Positions 1-7,014 of a stretch of 22,060 nucleotides of DNA are shown in pieces. Each line of letters starts with the position of its first letter. Within the stretch, counting starts at the first letter, position 1. The notes below the pieces were generated by a model that was given only the letters and a program-made list of their open reading frames with translations, was not told the origin of the DNA and made no database searches. This DNA comes from DATATB01 sp036268995. Its GTDB lineage: Bacteria > Planctomycetota > Planctomycetia > Pirellulales > PNKZ01. The position numbers and the translations under genes are program-made. The stretch covers positions 1-22,060 of the forward strand of contig DATATB010000045.1 of assembly GCA_036268995.1 (NCBI GenBank). The letters run 5' to 3'.

Positions 1-117
1 TTTCCACTACACGCCCCGGGCCAGAAAAAACTCGCCGGCGTCCCGTCGAATCCCCATCGCGAAACGACTTACGCCACAACCAAGTTCCGGAAAATCACTC
101 CCCTGCCCGATTTTGTT

Positions 118-282
118 TCAACGCTGGGGAAGTTGGGCTAGGCGGGGGTGATCTTGCCGCGCTCGCCGCACCCGATATTCGGCTGCTGCCAGCCGCAAGC
201 GGCCCGCGGCTTCGCGTACTTGCAACCGCCGGGCTTCCGCCGCCGAGACACCGGCGAGCCGATCCACCAAGGTGTCGGCCAG
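118..282 (-). pseudogene. Coding-like fragment, possible C-terminal remnant of an unknown protein
   Basis: This is a 54-codon open stretch that ends in TGA at 118-120 and directly follows an in-frame TAA at 283-285. It has a helical, Arg/Ala/Leu/Glu-rich composition (for example AAEARRLQVREAAGRLRLAA) and roughly three quarters G or C in third position. The shadow frames around it do not show this. There is no start codon with a ribosome binding site. It could be the tail of a gene broken by the stop, with the 346-codon frame upstream as its decayed body. The family is unknown, and chance open frame cannot be excluded in GC-rich DNA. Confidence 0.25.
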
Positions 283-1414
283 TTACAGGATTATCTGAAG
301 TCCCAGCGAGACTACTACTGCGGAACCGGCCAGCCGGGGCAGCGGTCTGCGGATCGAGCCGGTCATCCTCGATCTACGCTGGAGCACCCGCAACGACTCA
401 GTGAAATCTCGGCGCAAAGCCCCATAGATCCCGCAGGATGCCGCAACATTGCGTGGGGCCCGGCCTATCTTCACTGTTTTCGGAGCACTGGTGGCCGACT
501 GCATCAAGTTCCACGCGGCAGAGGGGCGGTGGGGGGTGTCAGGGCCAGAAACCAGTCGTGCGATTTGGTGGCTTACACCGCCCAACGAGCCGCCGATCAC
601 GCCGTCAAGGATCATGAACGAACCGTCCACGCATCGACGGGCCATGGCGACGTTTATGGCATACTCGCTAAGCATATGAGCTGAATATCGCATTCGGCGC
701 CCCGCGTACAGCCATAATCCCGGTGATTTTCGCCGTTGTAACTCTTGTACCGATGCATGCGCCGGCTCCTTCACCGGCGGCGCCGAAACCGGCTTTGCGT
801 TGACTTCGCGCGACATGGCGGCCAGCACGGACGCCCGGTTGTAGGCCGCCAGGGGGGCGGCGGTCCGGCACAATGGTCCGTTGTCCCAGCTCGGCCCCGG
901 GACACCGTATGTGCCGGCACCCCGTAATTGGGCGTGCGGCCGGGGATGGACTGACCGCACGCTACCTTCACAGGCGGGCGAGGGTGTGTCAACCCAAGTG
1001 CGATGACCACTGGGTCGTAAGCAGAAGCTGCAGGTTGCCCCGTTGGTCGGCGCCACGCTGTGATTTAATAGGGGCATTTCCACGCTGGGCATCCAGCCCG
1101 CCGCGGCAGTTTTCGATGTCGCAACTCGCATCTCATCCGGCTGCCACCCACCATTCCCCCCGGCAGTGGGACACAGAAACGCGGCCAGTTTGGCACAAAA
1201 CTGCTGCCGGTACAGGGTTGGATCAAATTTATGGTCGTTTAGCTCATCGCATAAATTTAGGTCCTCCAGTACGGACGGACTGGGTTTTACCGCCTCAGCC
1301 CCCTTTACGATGGGTGAAACCAAGGTGGAGGCCGTGCTCTACTTGATGGACGATGGGCCCAGAATCAACGAAATCCACGAGGAGGAATCTGAGCTCGGCA
1401 CACGGCCATTGGGA

Positions 1415-1426
1415 TAATTGGCCAAT
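1415..1426. repeat. Perfect 12-bp palindrome AATTGGCCAATT
   Basis: The sequence AATTGGCCAATT is its own reverse complement. It lies about 45 bp beyond the stop codon of the minus-strand DUF1016_N-like gene. No T-run follows it on the minus strand, so a classical terminator is unlikely. A protein binding site or chance are the alternatives. Confidence 0.3.
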
Positions 1427-1470
1427 TTCTCCAACGCCGTACCCGAGGGTACCGCCTTCTTTTTGCGATT

Positions 1471-2364
1471 TCACCGGTGGCGGGGCGCGTCACCTTCGTC
1501 ACGTTCGACGTCGAGTTGACCGGCGCCTCCCGGTATCGAGTTTCGCACCTTGAGCACCATCTCGATCCAAACCAAGGCCTCGCGGAGACGCCGACTGTTC
1601 TCGTCGGCAGTTTTCGAGAGGCGGGCAAGTGTCTCGATCGCCTCTCTGACTTGCTGTTCCATCGCCGGGGTCACGTCATCCGGGGCAGTTTCCAGAACGC
1701 GCGTGGTCAAATCGAACTGGTCGCCGAAGAGGGCATCGTCGAAAGTGTTGCTCAGGGACTTTGCCATCCGGATAGCCCGTTCGAGGCCCGCTTTCAAATT
1801 CTGCGGTGGCTTCACTCTGCGAGTTGGGGACTGCGGTGGCCGTGGCCATTGCTTATGAATCTCTCGGGCCAATTTGTTCGACGACCACTTTTCGGCGATC
1901 ACGCGAGCGACCAATTTTTCTCGCTCGACCGCGACCGGCACAGCCAAAAGGTTCAATAGATGGCCCCAGGTAATCGACGGCTGCTGTATTAAAGCCACGT
2001 ATTCTTGTTCCGAGTACGTGTCGACGAGCTTTTGAGTGTCACGAAGGAAATGAGCATCAACCTGCAGTGCATCGGCCAAAAAATCGAGCTGGCTGGTCAA
2101 TCGAAAACGCTTGCCGAGGGCCTCGGTCTCGGTTCGGCAATTGCGCACAATCTGGCCGACGCGGAAGAACGACATCAGTCGGGATTCCCTGTCACAAAGC
2201 GCATGCAACTTTCGGTATCTGGACAACAGATCCTTCGGGAGTTCTGCGACCAAATCAGCAGACAGCGGCTGTGAAGCTCGCGCTGCGCCTGCTTTCGCAT
2301 TGCACGTCCGCAGAGTGCTCGACTCGCTGCCGTTGCTTTGGCGAATTGCCGGCTTTCGTTTCAC
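1471..2364 (-). CDS. Uncharacterised helical protein with a DUF1016_N-like segment
   Basis: This is a 297-residue protein of unknown function, read from a GTG start (2362-2364). The first 40 residues are polar and low in complexity. Residues about 45-125 look all-helical (FFRVGQIV, LDFLADALQV). Residues 131-171 (ITWGHLLNLL, then REKLVARVIAEKWSSNKLAREI) resemble the conserved end of the DUF1016 N-terminal domain, found in YhcG-type nucleases as a W-x-H-x-x-x-L-L stretch followed by a W-S-x-x-x-L-x-x-x-I stretch. No nuclease domain follows; residues 185-290 look like another helical region. The gene is last in the recognisable run of element genes, about 108 bp after the DUF5131 remnant. A role in DNA binding or element maintenance is inference only. 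The ribosome binding site is weak. Confidence 0.65.
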   Translation of the reverse strand: MKRKPAIRQSNGSESSTLRTCNAKAGAARASQPLSADLVAELPKDLLSRYRKLHALCDRESRLMSFFRVGQIVRNCRTETEALGKRFRLTSQLDFLADALQVDAHFLRDTQKLVDTYSEQEYVALIQQPSITWGHLLNLLAVPVAVEREKLVARVIAEKWSSNKLAREIHKQWPRPPQSPTRRVKPPQNLKAGLERAIRMAKSLSNTFDDALFGDQFDLTTRVLETAPDDVTPAMEQQVREAIETLARLSKTADENSRRLREALVWIEMVLKVRNSIPGGAGQLDVERDEGDAPRHR

Positions 2365-2472
2365 GCTAGTTTCTCTTTCTTCTGCATGGGCGCTTTACTG
2401 GATCGTCTTTGCGACGCCGGTTCGCACTCACAATTGCCAGTCCCCCGGTAGTTCAAGCCGCTGCAGACCGGT

Positions 2473-3286
2473 TCAGGCTGCCGGCATCTGTCGAACCCGA
2501 AGGGCACAGGACCACTCGCCCCAATTGCCCGCATGGTCGTCCTCAAAGGTTAGCGGCTTGTTGTTCCGAACGGGCTTCGAGCCGAGTTGCTTCAAGAAAA
2601 ACGGAATGCCGTGCTTCTTGCATTCGCCGATCAGGTCGACTGACCATTGGACGTCAAAAGGGCGAGCACCGCGGCCGGACTCGCCGCCCTGGATGATCCA
2701 GTCGAGTCGTGGCAACCACTGATTCAGGTCGACGGCCTCGATCTGGGGCTCCACCGACAAGAAACGAGTCGTGCTGGCGTCGCCGACCATCAGTAGCCTG
2801 CGACGTGACGCTGGTGCCCGCCCAGAGATTGGACGGCCACGATTTGCCACGCTTCGTCAGCCAGGCCGAAAATTCGGCCATGCGATCGGGTCGCTTCGAG
2901 AGCCACAGCCATCGGTGCCGCTGGCCGACGTCACTCATGACGTTGTCAATAATTTCGGCCTCGAGGTAGCCAAACGGAACACCCGACGACAACGAGTCGG
3001 ACATATCCGAAACAAAGATTGTCCTGGGCATTCGATCGAGCCAGGGTTTCTCCTCGCGTTTTTTACCATTCAAGTCGGCCCATCGGGCCGCCTCAGCCAT
3101 GCGGCCGGGGAAAAGCGTGACTTGCTCGAATGTCGGCGCATAGCCCGGCGTCACTCCGCCGAAACGTCTGTGCAGCAACCCGGCGTAGCATGTTTTGTGG
3201 TGTTTGCCCCATAGCTCACAGCCGCGACAACCCATCGACGGGTTAGCTGTCGAATCGCACCATTGAATCTTGGTTTTTTTGCTCAT
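2473..3286 (-). pseudogene. Frameshifted DUF5131 (phage Gp37/Gp68-like) gene
   Basis: Two adjacent frames together give a nearly complete DUF5131 protein, a family common on phages and mobile elements and thought to be related to radical-SAM proteins. The first part begins at ATG 3286, behind a good AGGTGA site, with MSKKTKIQWCDSTANPSMGC and a C-x2-C-x8-C cluster. It runs through IFVSDMSDSL and WLWLSKRPDR to NLWAGTSVTSQAT. Near 2791-2797 the reading frame changes. The next frame continues with LMVGDASTTRFLSVEP, LDWIIQGGESG, FFLKQLGS and ends RVRQMPAA at 2473. A few residues the family normally has at the junction appear to be missing, which fits a short out-of-frame deletion. The first frame stops at 2654. 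A sequencing error or programmed frameshift is less likely but not excluded. Confidence 0.8.
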
Positions 3287-3366
3287 TAGGTCACCTCGGG
3301 CCAAAGCGTTGAATCAATCATTGGACTGTCCGACTCGCGCTGGCTTCTCGATCTTGGACATTTCGT

Positions 3367-3684
3367 TCAATTCGGTCCGCCGATCACGTCATCAAAGAAA
3401 CCGCGACGCTTCGGCAGTAAGAACACGCGGAATTGACTGCCCAACTGCCCGCGGACGACGCGAACCCGGGTTCCGGGCGGATGACCGGTCGCGGCTACCT
3501 CCCGGACAGTGGCGGGGCGCTCGAATTCCTGGGCGTCCGGGTGCTGGCGAAACCACTCGCGGTCAGTGGCGGCATCGATCTGAATGGAGAGCTGGGCCAT
3601 CCCGCGATCAGCAACATCGCCGAAGAGCAAGTGCACGTCTGGGTCGGGACGGGAGTGTTGCGGTTTCCGTTGGTTCTTCTTCAT
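3367..3684 (-). CDS. Small hypothetical protein of the element
   Basis: This predicted protein has 105 residues and begins MKKNQRKPQHSRPDPDVHLL. The ATG at 3682-3684 was chosen because GGAG sits 7 bases upstream; the frame is open further upstream, but that extension is basic and looks non-coding. It has a charged N-terminus, a central segment with REWFRQHPDAQEFERPATVRE, then GTRVRVVRGQLGSQFRVFLLP, which looks like beta strands, and a GFFDDVIGG end. No signal peptide or membrane segment is visible. It lies between the polymerase gene and the DUF5131 remnant, 80 bp from the latter, so it is probably co-transcribed with the replication genes. No family was recognised. Confidence 0.65.
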   Translation of the reverse strand: MKKNQRKPQHSRPDPDVHLLFGDVADRGMAQLSIQIDAATDREWFRQHPDAQEFERPATVREVAATGHPPGTRVRVVRGQLGSQFRVFLLPKRRGFFDDVIGGPN

Positions 3685-3842
3685 GGGCGGGCTCCTGGAT
3701 TTGGGAATAGTGTTCCGGCTTACCTGAGCTTGAACTAGTCGCAGGGAGGATTGTGCTTGGTAACCGTCCCGTTCACGCGGGACACGATGTCTTTTTGGCA
3801 GAGCACGACCACCCGGCCACATTGGTTAACTCGCCCGAGCTG

Positions 3843-5534
3843 TCATGAGTATTCCTTGCACTGCGCCCATGTCGTGCCAGTGCGTATGCTTGCCTTGATT
3901 GGGACCGAAAACCCGGGGGGCGGCGATTCCAGTATCTGGCGGACTACACCGACCACTTCTTGCAGCCGGTGAACGGGGGCCGCGAGCAAAAAGGAGTCGT
4001 GGATTGTCAGGAGCAGACGGCAGTCATCAGGCAACGCGCGGAACAGCCGGACTAGCGCGAACTTGTTGAGGTCCGCCGCCGTGCCCTGGACAACCGTGTT
4101 CACTGCCTGCCGCAAGGCGTGACTGGCCCGTCCGGGGTCCCGTGACCGGACATCCCCAAGGCGCCGGGGACGACCGTAGGCTGTGGTGACGATGCCTGAG
4201 GTGCAAGCCTGCTGCTGCACGAAATTGATCCATGTCGCCACGGTGGGATAGCACCCGTAGAACGCATCGATGAGCGACTGCGCCGCGCTGCAGAGAATGT
4301 CGAGCTTGTGCGCCAGGCCCTGCGAGGTTTCCCCGTAAATGATGCCGAAATTGACGGCCTTCCCTACGGTCTGGCGATCCTCGATGGAAACTTGCTCCTC
4401 GGGGATGGCCAACACGGCCGCGGCCGTACGGCGGTGAATATCAGTTCCGGGATCTTGGAAAGCTCCCACAAATGCCTGGTCGCCGGAAAGTTGCGCCAAG
4501 ACCCGCAACTCGATTTGCGAAAAGTCAGCCTCGATGAACCCATAGCCCGGCGGTGCCCGGAACACTCCCATGAGCGCCGGTGGCAAGGCCTGCAAGGCTG
4601 GCTTGCTGCAGCTGAACCGGCCCGTCACGGTACCCAAAGGATCGAGTTCCGCATGGACGCAGCCCGTAACGGCGTCGTAGTGAGACAACAGTTGGTGCGC
4701 GGCGTCCAGGACCGGCTTGGCAGTGCGGTAAGCACGCAGCGGGCCGACGGCGCGGTGCAAGGGCTCCAGCTGACGCAATACAATGTCGCTGGTCGCGGGT
4801 GAGCCGTCACGATTCCGTGCCAAAACCGGCAGGCCAGCCTGTTCGAATAGGAGCGCCGACACGTCAGGTAGAGAGTCTGCGTTCACTTCACGGCCCGCGG
4901 CCTCGCTAAGCTGGCAGCGTGCGATCTCGACCTGCACGGCATGACTTGCCTCGATGCCTCGCAGCAGCTCAAGATCAACAGGTATGCCATTGCGAATCAT
5001 GTGGATGGTGGCGTCCACAACCGGCAGCTCGATGTCGCGGTAGACGGTCTGCAGTTGCGCTGCAACCAATCGACCCATCAGTTGTCCAGGCGCAAAGGCC
5101 GACCAAATCTGCCGTGCGCGATGCAAAGACCTCTCCACTGCCATAGACAAGGGCGAAACGACCGGCGGCCCCACAGCGCCGTTTGCCGATGCGGGCGCGG
5201 GGCAGCACTGCCTTTCAAGTTCATGGAATCTCTCATCCTCCAACAACCGGCCCACGACCTTGACATCGTCAAAGTCGTTTGAGACTGGCAATCCGAATTT
5301 TTGCTCGACTGCGCGACCAAACACGGCGTCGAAATAGACGCGGCGGCAGCCTTCCAGTGTCTGCAGATGGCGTACCCCATCGCCGACAACGAATCGCGCC
5401 TCGCCAGCACTTCCGACGACCGACGTACCCAGCAAGCGGGCTTTACCGTCCATCAAGCCGGCAACCGTGCGGGCCCCGTCGACCAGGTAATCGACGACGA
5501 CAAACGCATGATTGTGTTTTGGCGAACAGTTCAT
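3843..5534 (-). CDS. Family A DNA polymerase of the mobile element
   Basis: This 563-residue DNA polymerase has the PolA-type palm and fingers. Visible motifs are TVTGRFS (302-308), motif A EADFSQIELRVLAQLSGD (335-352, catalytic Asp337), the O-helix RQTVGKAVNFGIIYG (387-401, with Arg387, Lys391-392 region and NFG), QGTAADLNK (483-491) and motif C TIHDSF (510-515, catalytic Asp513). The usual HDE of motif C reads HDS here. The first 160 residues lack clear exonuclease motifs but may keep a decayed 3'-5' exonuclease fold. No 5' nuclease domain is present, so it is much shorter than the roughly 930-residue cellular Pol I. Its ATG overlaps the primase stop codon by 4 bp (5531-5534), which indicates translational coupling. 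It most likely replicates the element itself. Confidence 0.92.
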   Translation of the reverse strand: MNCSPKHNHAFVVVDYLVDGARTVAGLMDGKARLLGTSVVGSAGEARFVVGDGVRHLQTLEGCRRVYFDAVFGRAVEQKFGLPVSNDFDDVKVVGRLLEDERFHELERQCCPAPASANGAVGPPVVSPLSMAVERSLHRARQIWSAFAPGQLMGRLVAAQLQTVYRDIELPVVDATIHMIRNGIPVDLELLRGIEASHAVQVEIARCQLSEAAGREVNADSLPDVSALLFEQAGLPVLARNRDGSPATSDIVLRQLEPLHRAVGPLRAYRTAKPVLDAAHQLLSHYDAVTGCVHAELDPLGTVTGRFSCSKPALQALPPALMGVFRAPPGYGFIEADFSQIELRVLAQLSGDQAFVGAFQDPGTDIHRRTAAAVLAIPEEQVSIEDRQTVGKAVNFGIIYGETSQGLAHKLDILCSAAQSLIDAFYGCYPTVATWINFVQQQACTSGIVTTAYGRPRRLGDVRSRDPGRASHALRQAVNTVVQGTAADLNKFALVRLFRALPDDCRLLLTIHDSFLLAAPVHRLQEVVGVVRQILESPPPGFSVPIKASIRTGTTWAQCKEYS

Positions 5535-6634
5535 ACGAGGTTACCGAGGGGAGTGAGGCCCGCGGCCAAGACTTCTTCTTGCGTGCACTCGCCCGGGTCG
5601 TTACGCCCGCGCGGTAGCTCGAGCAGCACAACACGGTTGTCGCCTTGCTGGCCAGTTCGGGCTTGCCGCAATTCATCAACGATTTGTTGGGCTTGGTCGC
5701 GGGCGTCGGCATCAAGGGCGACAATCAGCGGGCGCCCCGGAAAATGATGGACAAGCAGTATCTTTTGGTGCTGCGACAGGTCTTTTCCGAAGAGCGCCAC
5801 AGCCCAAGGACCAATCCTCCAACAGTCCGTGACACCCTCGCAGACAAATACCGGACCCGCGGTCTGCAGGGCCTGCGGCAGTCCGTACAACAACCGAGAC
5901 TTTTGCATGCCGGCCGCCGATAAGTAGCGCGGTACATGATCGGGCGCTGGTCCGATGGCACGCGCCTGCCAACCCGCGAGCACCAGCGGCAGCATCGTGT
6001 CGGCTAGGCTGGCGGCGAAAGTGACCGCGGGGCGCCAGACCGGAATAATGAGGCGGTCATAGACGGCAGGGCGAGATTCACTCGCGCGGCAGCAATAGTA
6101 CGCCTGCCAGTTGCGCCAGAGCTCAGCAGGCTGGAAACCGCGGCTCAGGACATAGGAGATCGCTGAATGCGAGGACGGCAGATCGACGAGAGGCCACAGG
6201 TCGTTGGGCAGCGACATTTCGACTTGCGGCGTCGATGCAAAAGCGGGCGAAGTTGTGTCTGCAACGGCACCCGTAGCGTAGCGCTGCCGGGCGCGACGGC
6301 TGAGCGGAAGAGTCAAGACGCTGCGGAGGAGTGCACGATTGCCAGCCGACTCATGGCACCGCTCGTTATGACAGCACCACAGGTTGTTCGCGGTGCCGGT
6401 CACGCGGTCTCGCTGACCGTACTGATAACTGATGTAGAGCCGCTGCCGGCGATCACCGCAAAATCGGCAGTCGACGGCGTACTGTTCCCCGCGCCGGTAA
6501 GCACGGACGAGCAGCTTTCCAGGCTTCACAGGGTCGGGTATGTAGGTGACGATGCGCGGCTGACCCTCATTGACGATCTTCACAACTGGAAAGCGAGACT
6601 GAAGCAACTCAAAAAGAGGTTCGTTCAACGGCAT
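5531..6634 (-). CDS. Zinc-ribbon/TOPRIM primase of the mobile element
   Basis: This 367-residue primase-like protein makes RNA primers for DNA synthesis if it acts like the DnaG and phage primases it resembles. A zinc-binding site is formed by Cys56-x2-Cys59 and the Cys88...Cys93 pair (CRFCG and WCCHNERC). A TOPRIM domain follows, with VFVCEGVTD (262-270, Glu266) and VALDADARD (305-313, Asp308 and Asp310). The middle (150-250) contains YVLSRGF and YDRLIIPVW, typical of the region before TOPRIM. The start at ATG 6634 was chosen for its AGAGGTG site 6 bases upstream; a GTG at 6685 would add 17 proline-rich residues. It overlaps the polymerase gene by 4 bp. The GGAAC-rich intergenic region lies directly upstream. 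Confidence 0.88.
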   Translation of the reverse strand: MPLNEPLFELLQSRFPVVKIVNEGQPRIVTYIPDPVKPGKLLVRAYRRGEQYAVDCRFCGDRRQRLYISYQYGQRDRVTGTANNLWCCHNERCHESAGNRALLRSVLTLPLSRRARQRYATGAVADTTSPAFASTPQVEMSLPNDLWPLVDLPSSHSAISYVLSRGFQPAELWRNWQAYYCCRASESRPAVYDRLIIPVWRPAVTFAASLADTMLPLVLAGWQARAIGPAPDHVPRYLSAAGMQKSRLLYGLPQALQTAGPVFVCEGVTDCWRIGPWAVALFGKDLSQHQKILLVHHFPGRPLIVALDADARDQAQQIVDELRQARTGQQGDNRVVLLELPRGRNDPGECTQEEVLAAGLTPLGNLV

Positions 6635-7014
6635 CGGCGGCACCTCTTCTGGGGGCGTTGTGCCTTCCGGCGAAGGCAAGGGCACACGGAACGGAACGAA
6701 CTAACGCGGGCCGACACCCTTCTACTGAAACGGTTCAACGTACAACGACCGCGGCCAATTCCTGGCCAGCGGGAACAAATAACTACCGACCTCCAAAGCA
6801 GTTAGTGGATCTGTTCCCATGTTCCTGGTTCCCGATGGTGGAATGATCCTCTCAGAATTTTCATTCACATGTTGAGGCCCTTGTGAATGGCGCGAGTCAA
6901 ATATGACGGTTACCTCAAGGAACATAGGAACAGAATGTATCGACCATACTAAAGCCTCCAATGGATAACGACTTGCGCTGTTCCCGTTGTGTTCCTACCC
7001 GTTCCTGTTCAGGA
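6635..7014. other. Gene-free region rich in GGAAC/GTTCC; candidate replication origin or operator
   Basis: This gap of about 380 bp between the helicase and primase genes has no convincing coding frame, and its middle (about 6840-6960) looks richer in A and T than the surrounding genes. By eye it contains eleven copies of GGAAC or its complement GTTCC, at 6688, 6693, 6772, 6813, 6821, 6828, 6919, 6927, 6980, 6991 and 7001. Fewer than one would be expected by chance. The last three are spaced 10-11 bp, about one helical turn, in the same orientation. Such iteron-like clusters beside replication genes often mark origins or binding sites for a replication protein. The function is inferred. The region must also hold the promoter of the primase-polymerase genes, which was not pinpointed. 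Confidence 0.5.
6980..7005 (+). repeat. Three helically phased GTTCC repeats
   Basis: GTTCC occurs at 6980-6984, 6991-6995 and 7001-7005 in direct orientation, spaced 11 and 10 bp. This is the most regular part of the wider GGAAC/GTTCC cluster and resembles an iteron array. It lies just beyond the stop codon of the DUF927 gene. One minus-strand frame reads through it (translating as PEQERVGTQREQ), so a coding origin of the pattern is a possible alternative. Confidence 0.5.

Larger units (their letters stand above)
1..1470. other. Region without a recognisable intact gene; probably decayed element DNA
   Basis: No known family was recognised here on either strand. The longest reading frame runs on the minus strand from 1323 to 283 (346 codons). 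It begins with TTG, has an in-frame TAG a few codons upstream, no ribosome binding site, and third-position GC near 50% over its first third, unlike neighbouring genes. The same frame continues past its TAA (283-285) into a 54-codon stretch (282 to 118) that looks more gene-like, being rich in Ala, Arg, Leu and Glu with mostly G or C in third position. A worn-out gene interrupted by a stop is possible, as is chance. A perfect 12-bp palindrome lies at 1415-1426. Confidence 0.4.

Noticed and set aside
449..679. Plus-strand frame of 76 codons opposite the poor minus-strand frame
   Set aside because: No ribosome binding site and no recognisable family; it is probably a mirror of the opposite strand or chance.
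1..1500. Left attachment site matching the tRNA-His 3' end
   Set aside because: Visual scan for the T-arm and acceptor sequence found no second copy, so no left boundary is claimed.
2361..2546. A 61-codon minus-strand frame whose TGA overlaps the GTG start of the DUF1016_N-like gene
   Set aside because: It overlaps the end of the DUF5131 remnant in another frame, has an odd composition and no ribosome binding site. The overlap alone is not enough support.
6722..6961. A 79-codon minus-strand frame in the GGAAC-rich gap
   Set aside because: It begins with TTG, lacks a ribosome binding site, and its sequence shows no family features.
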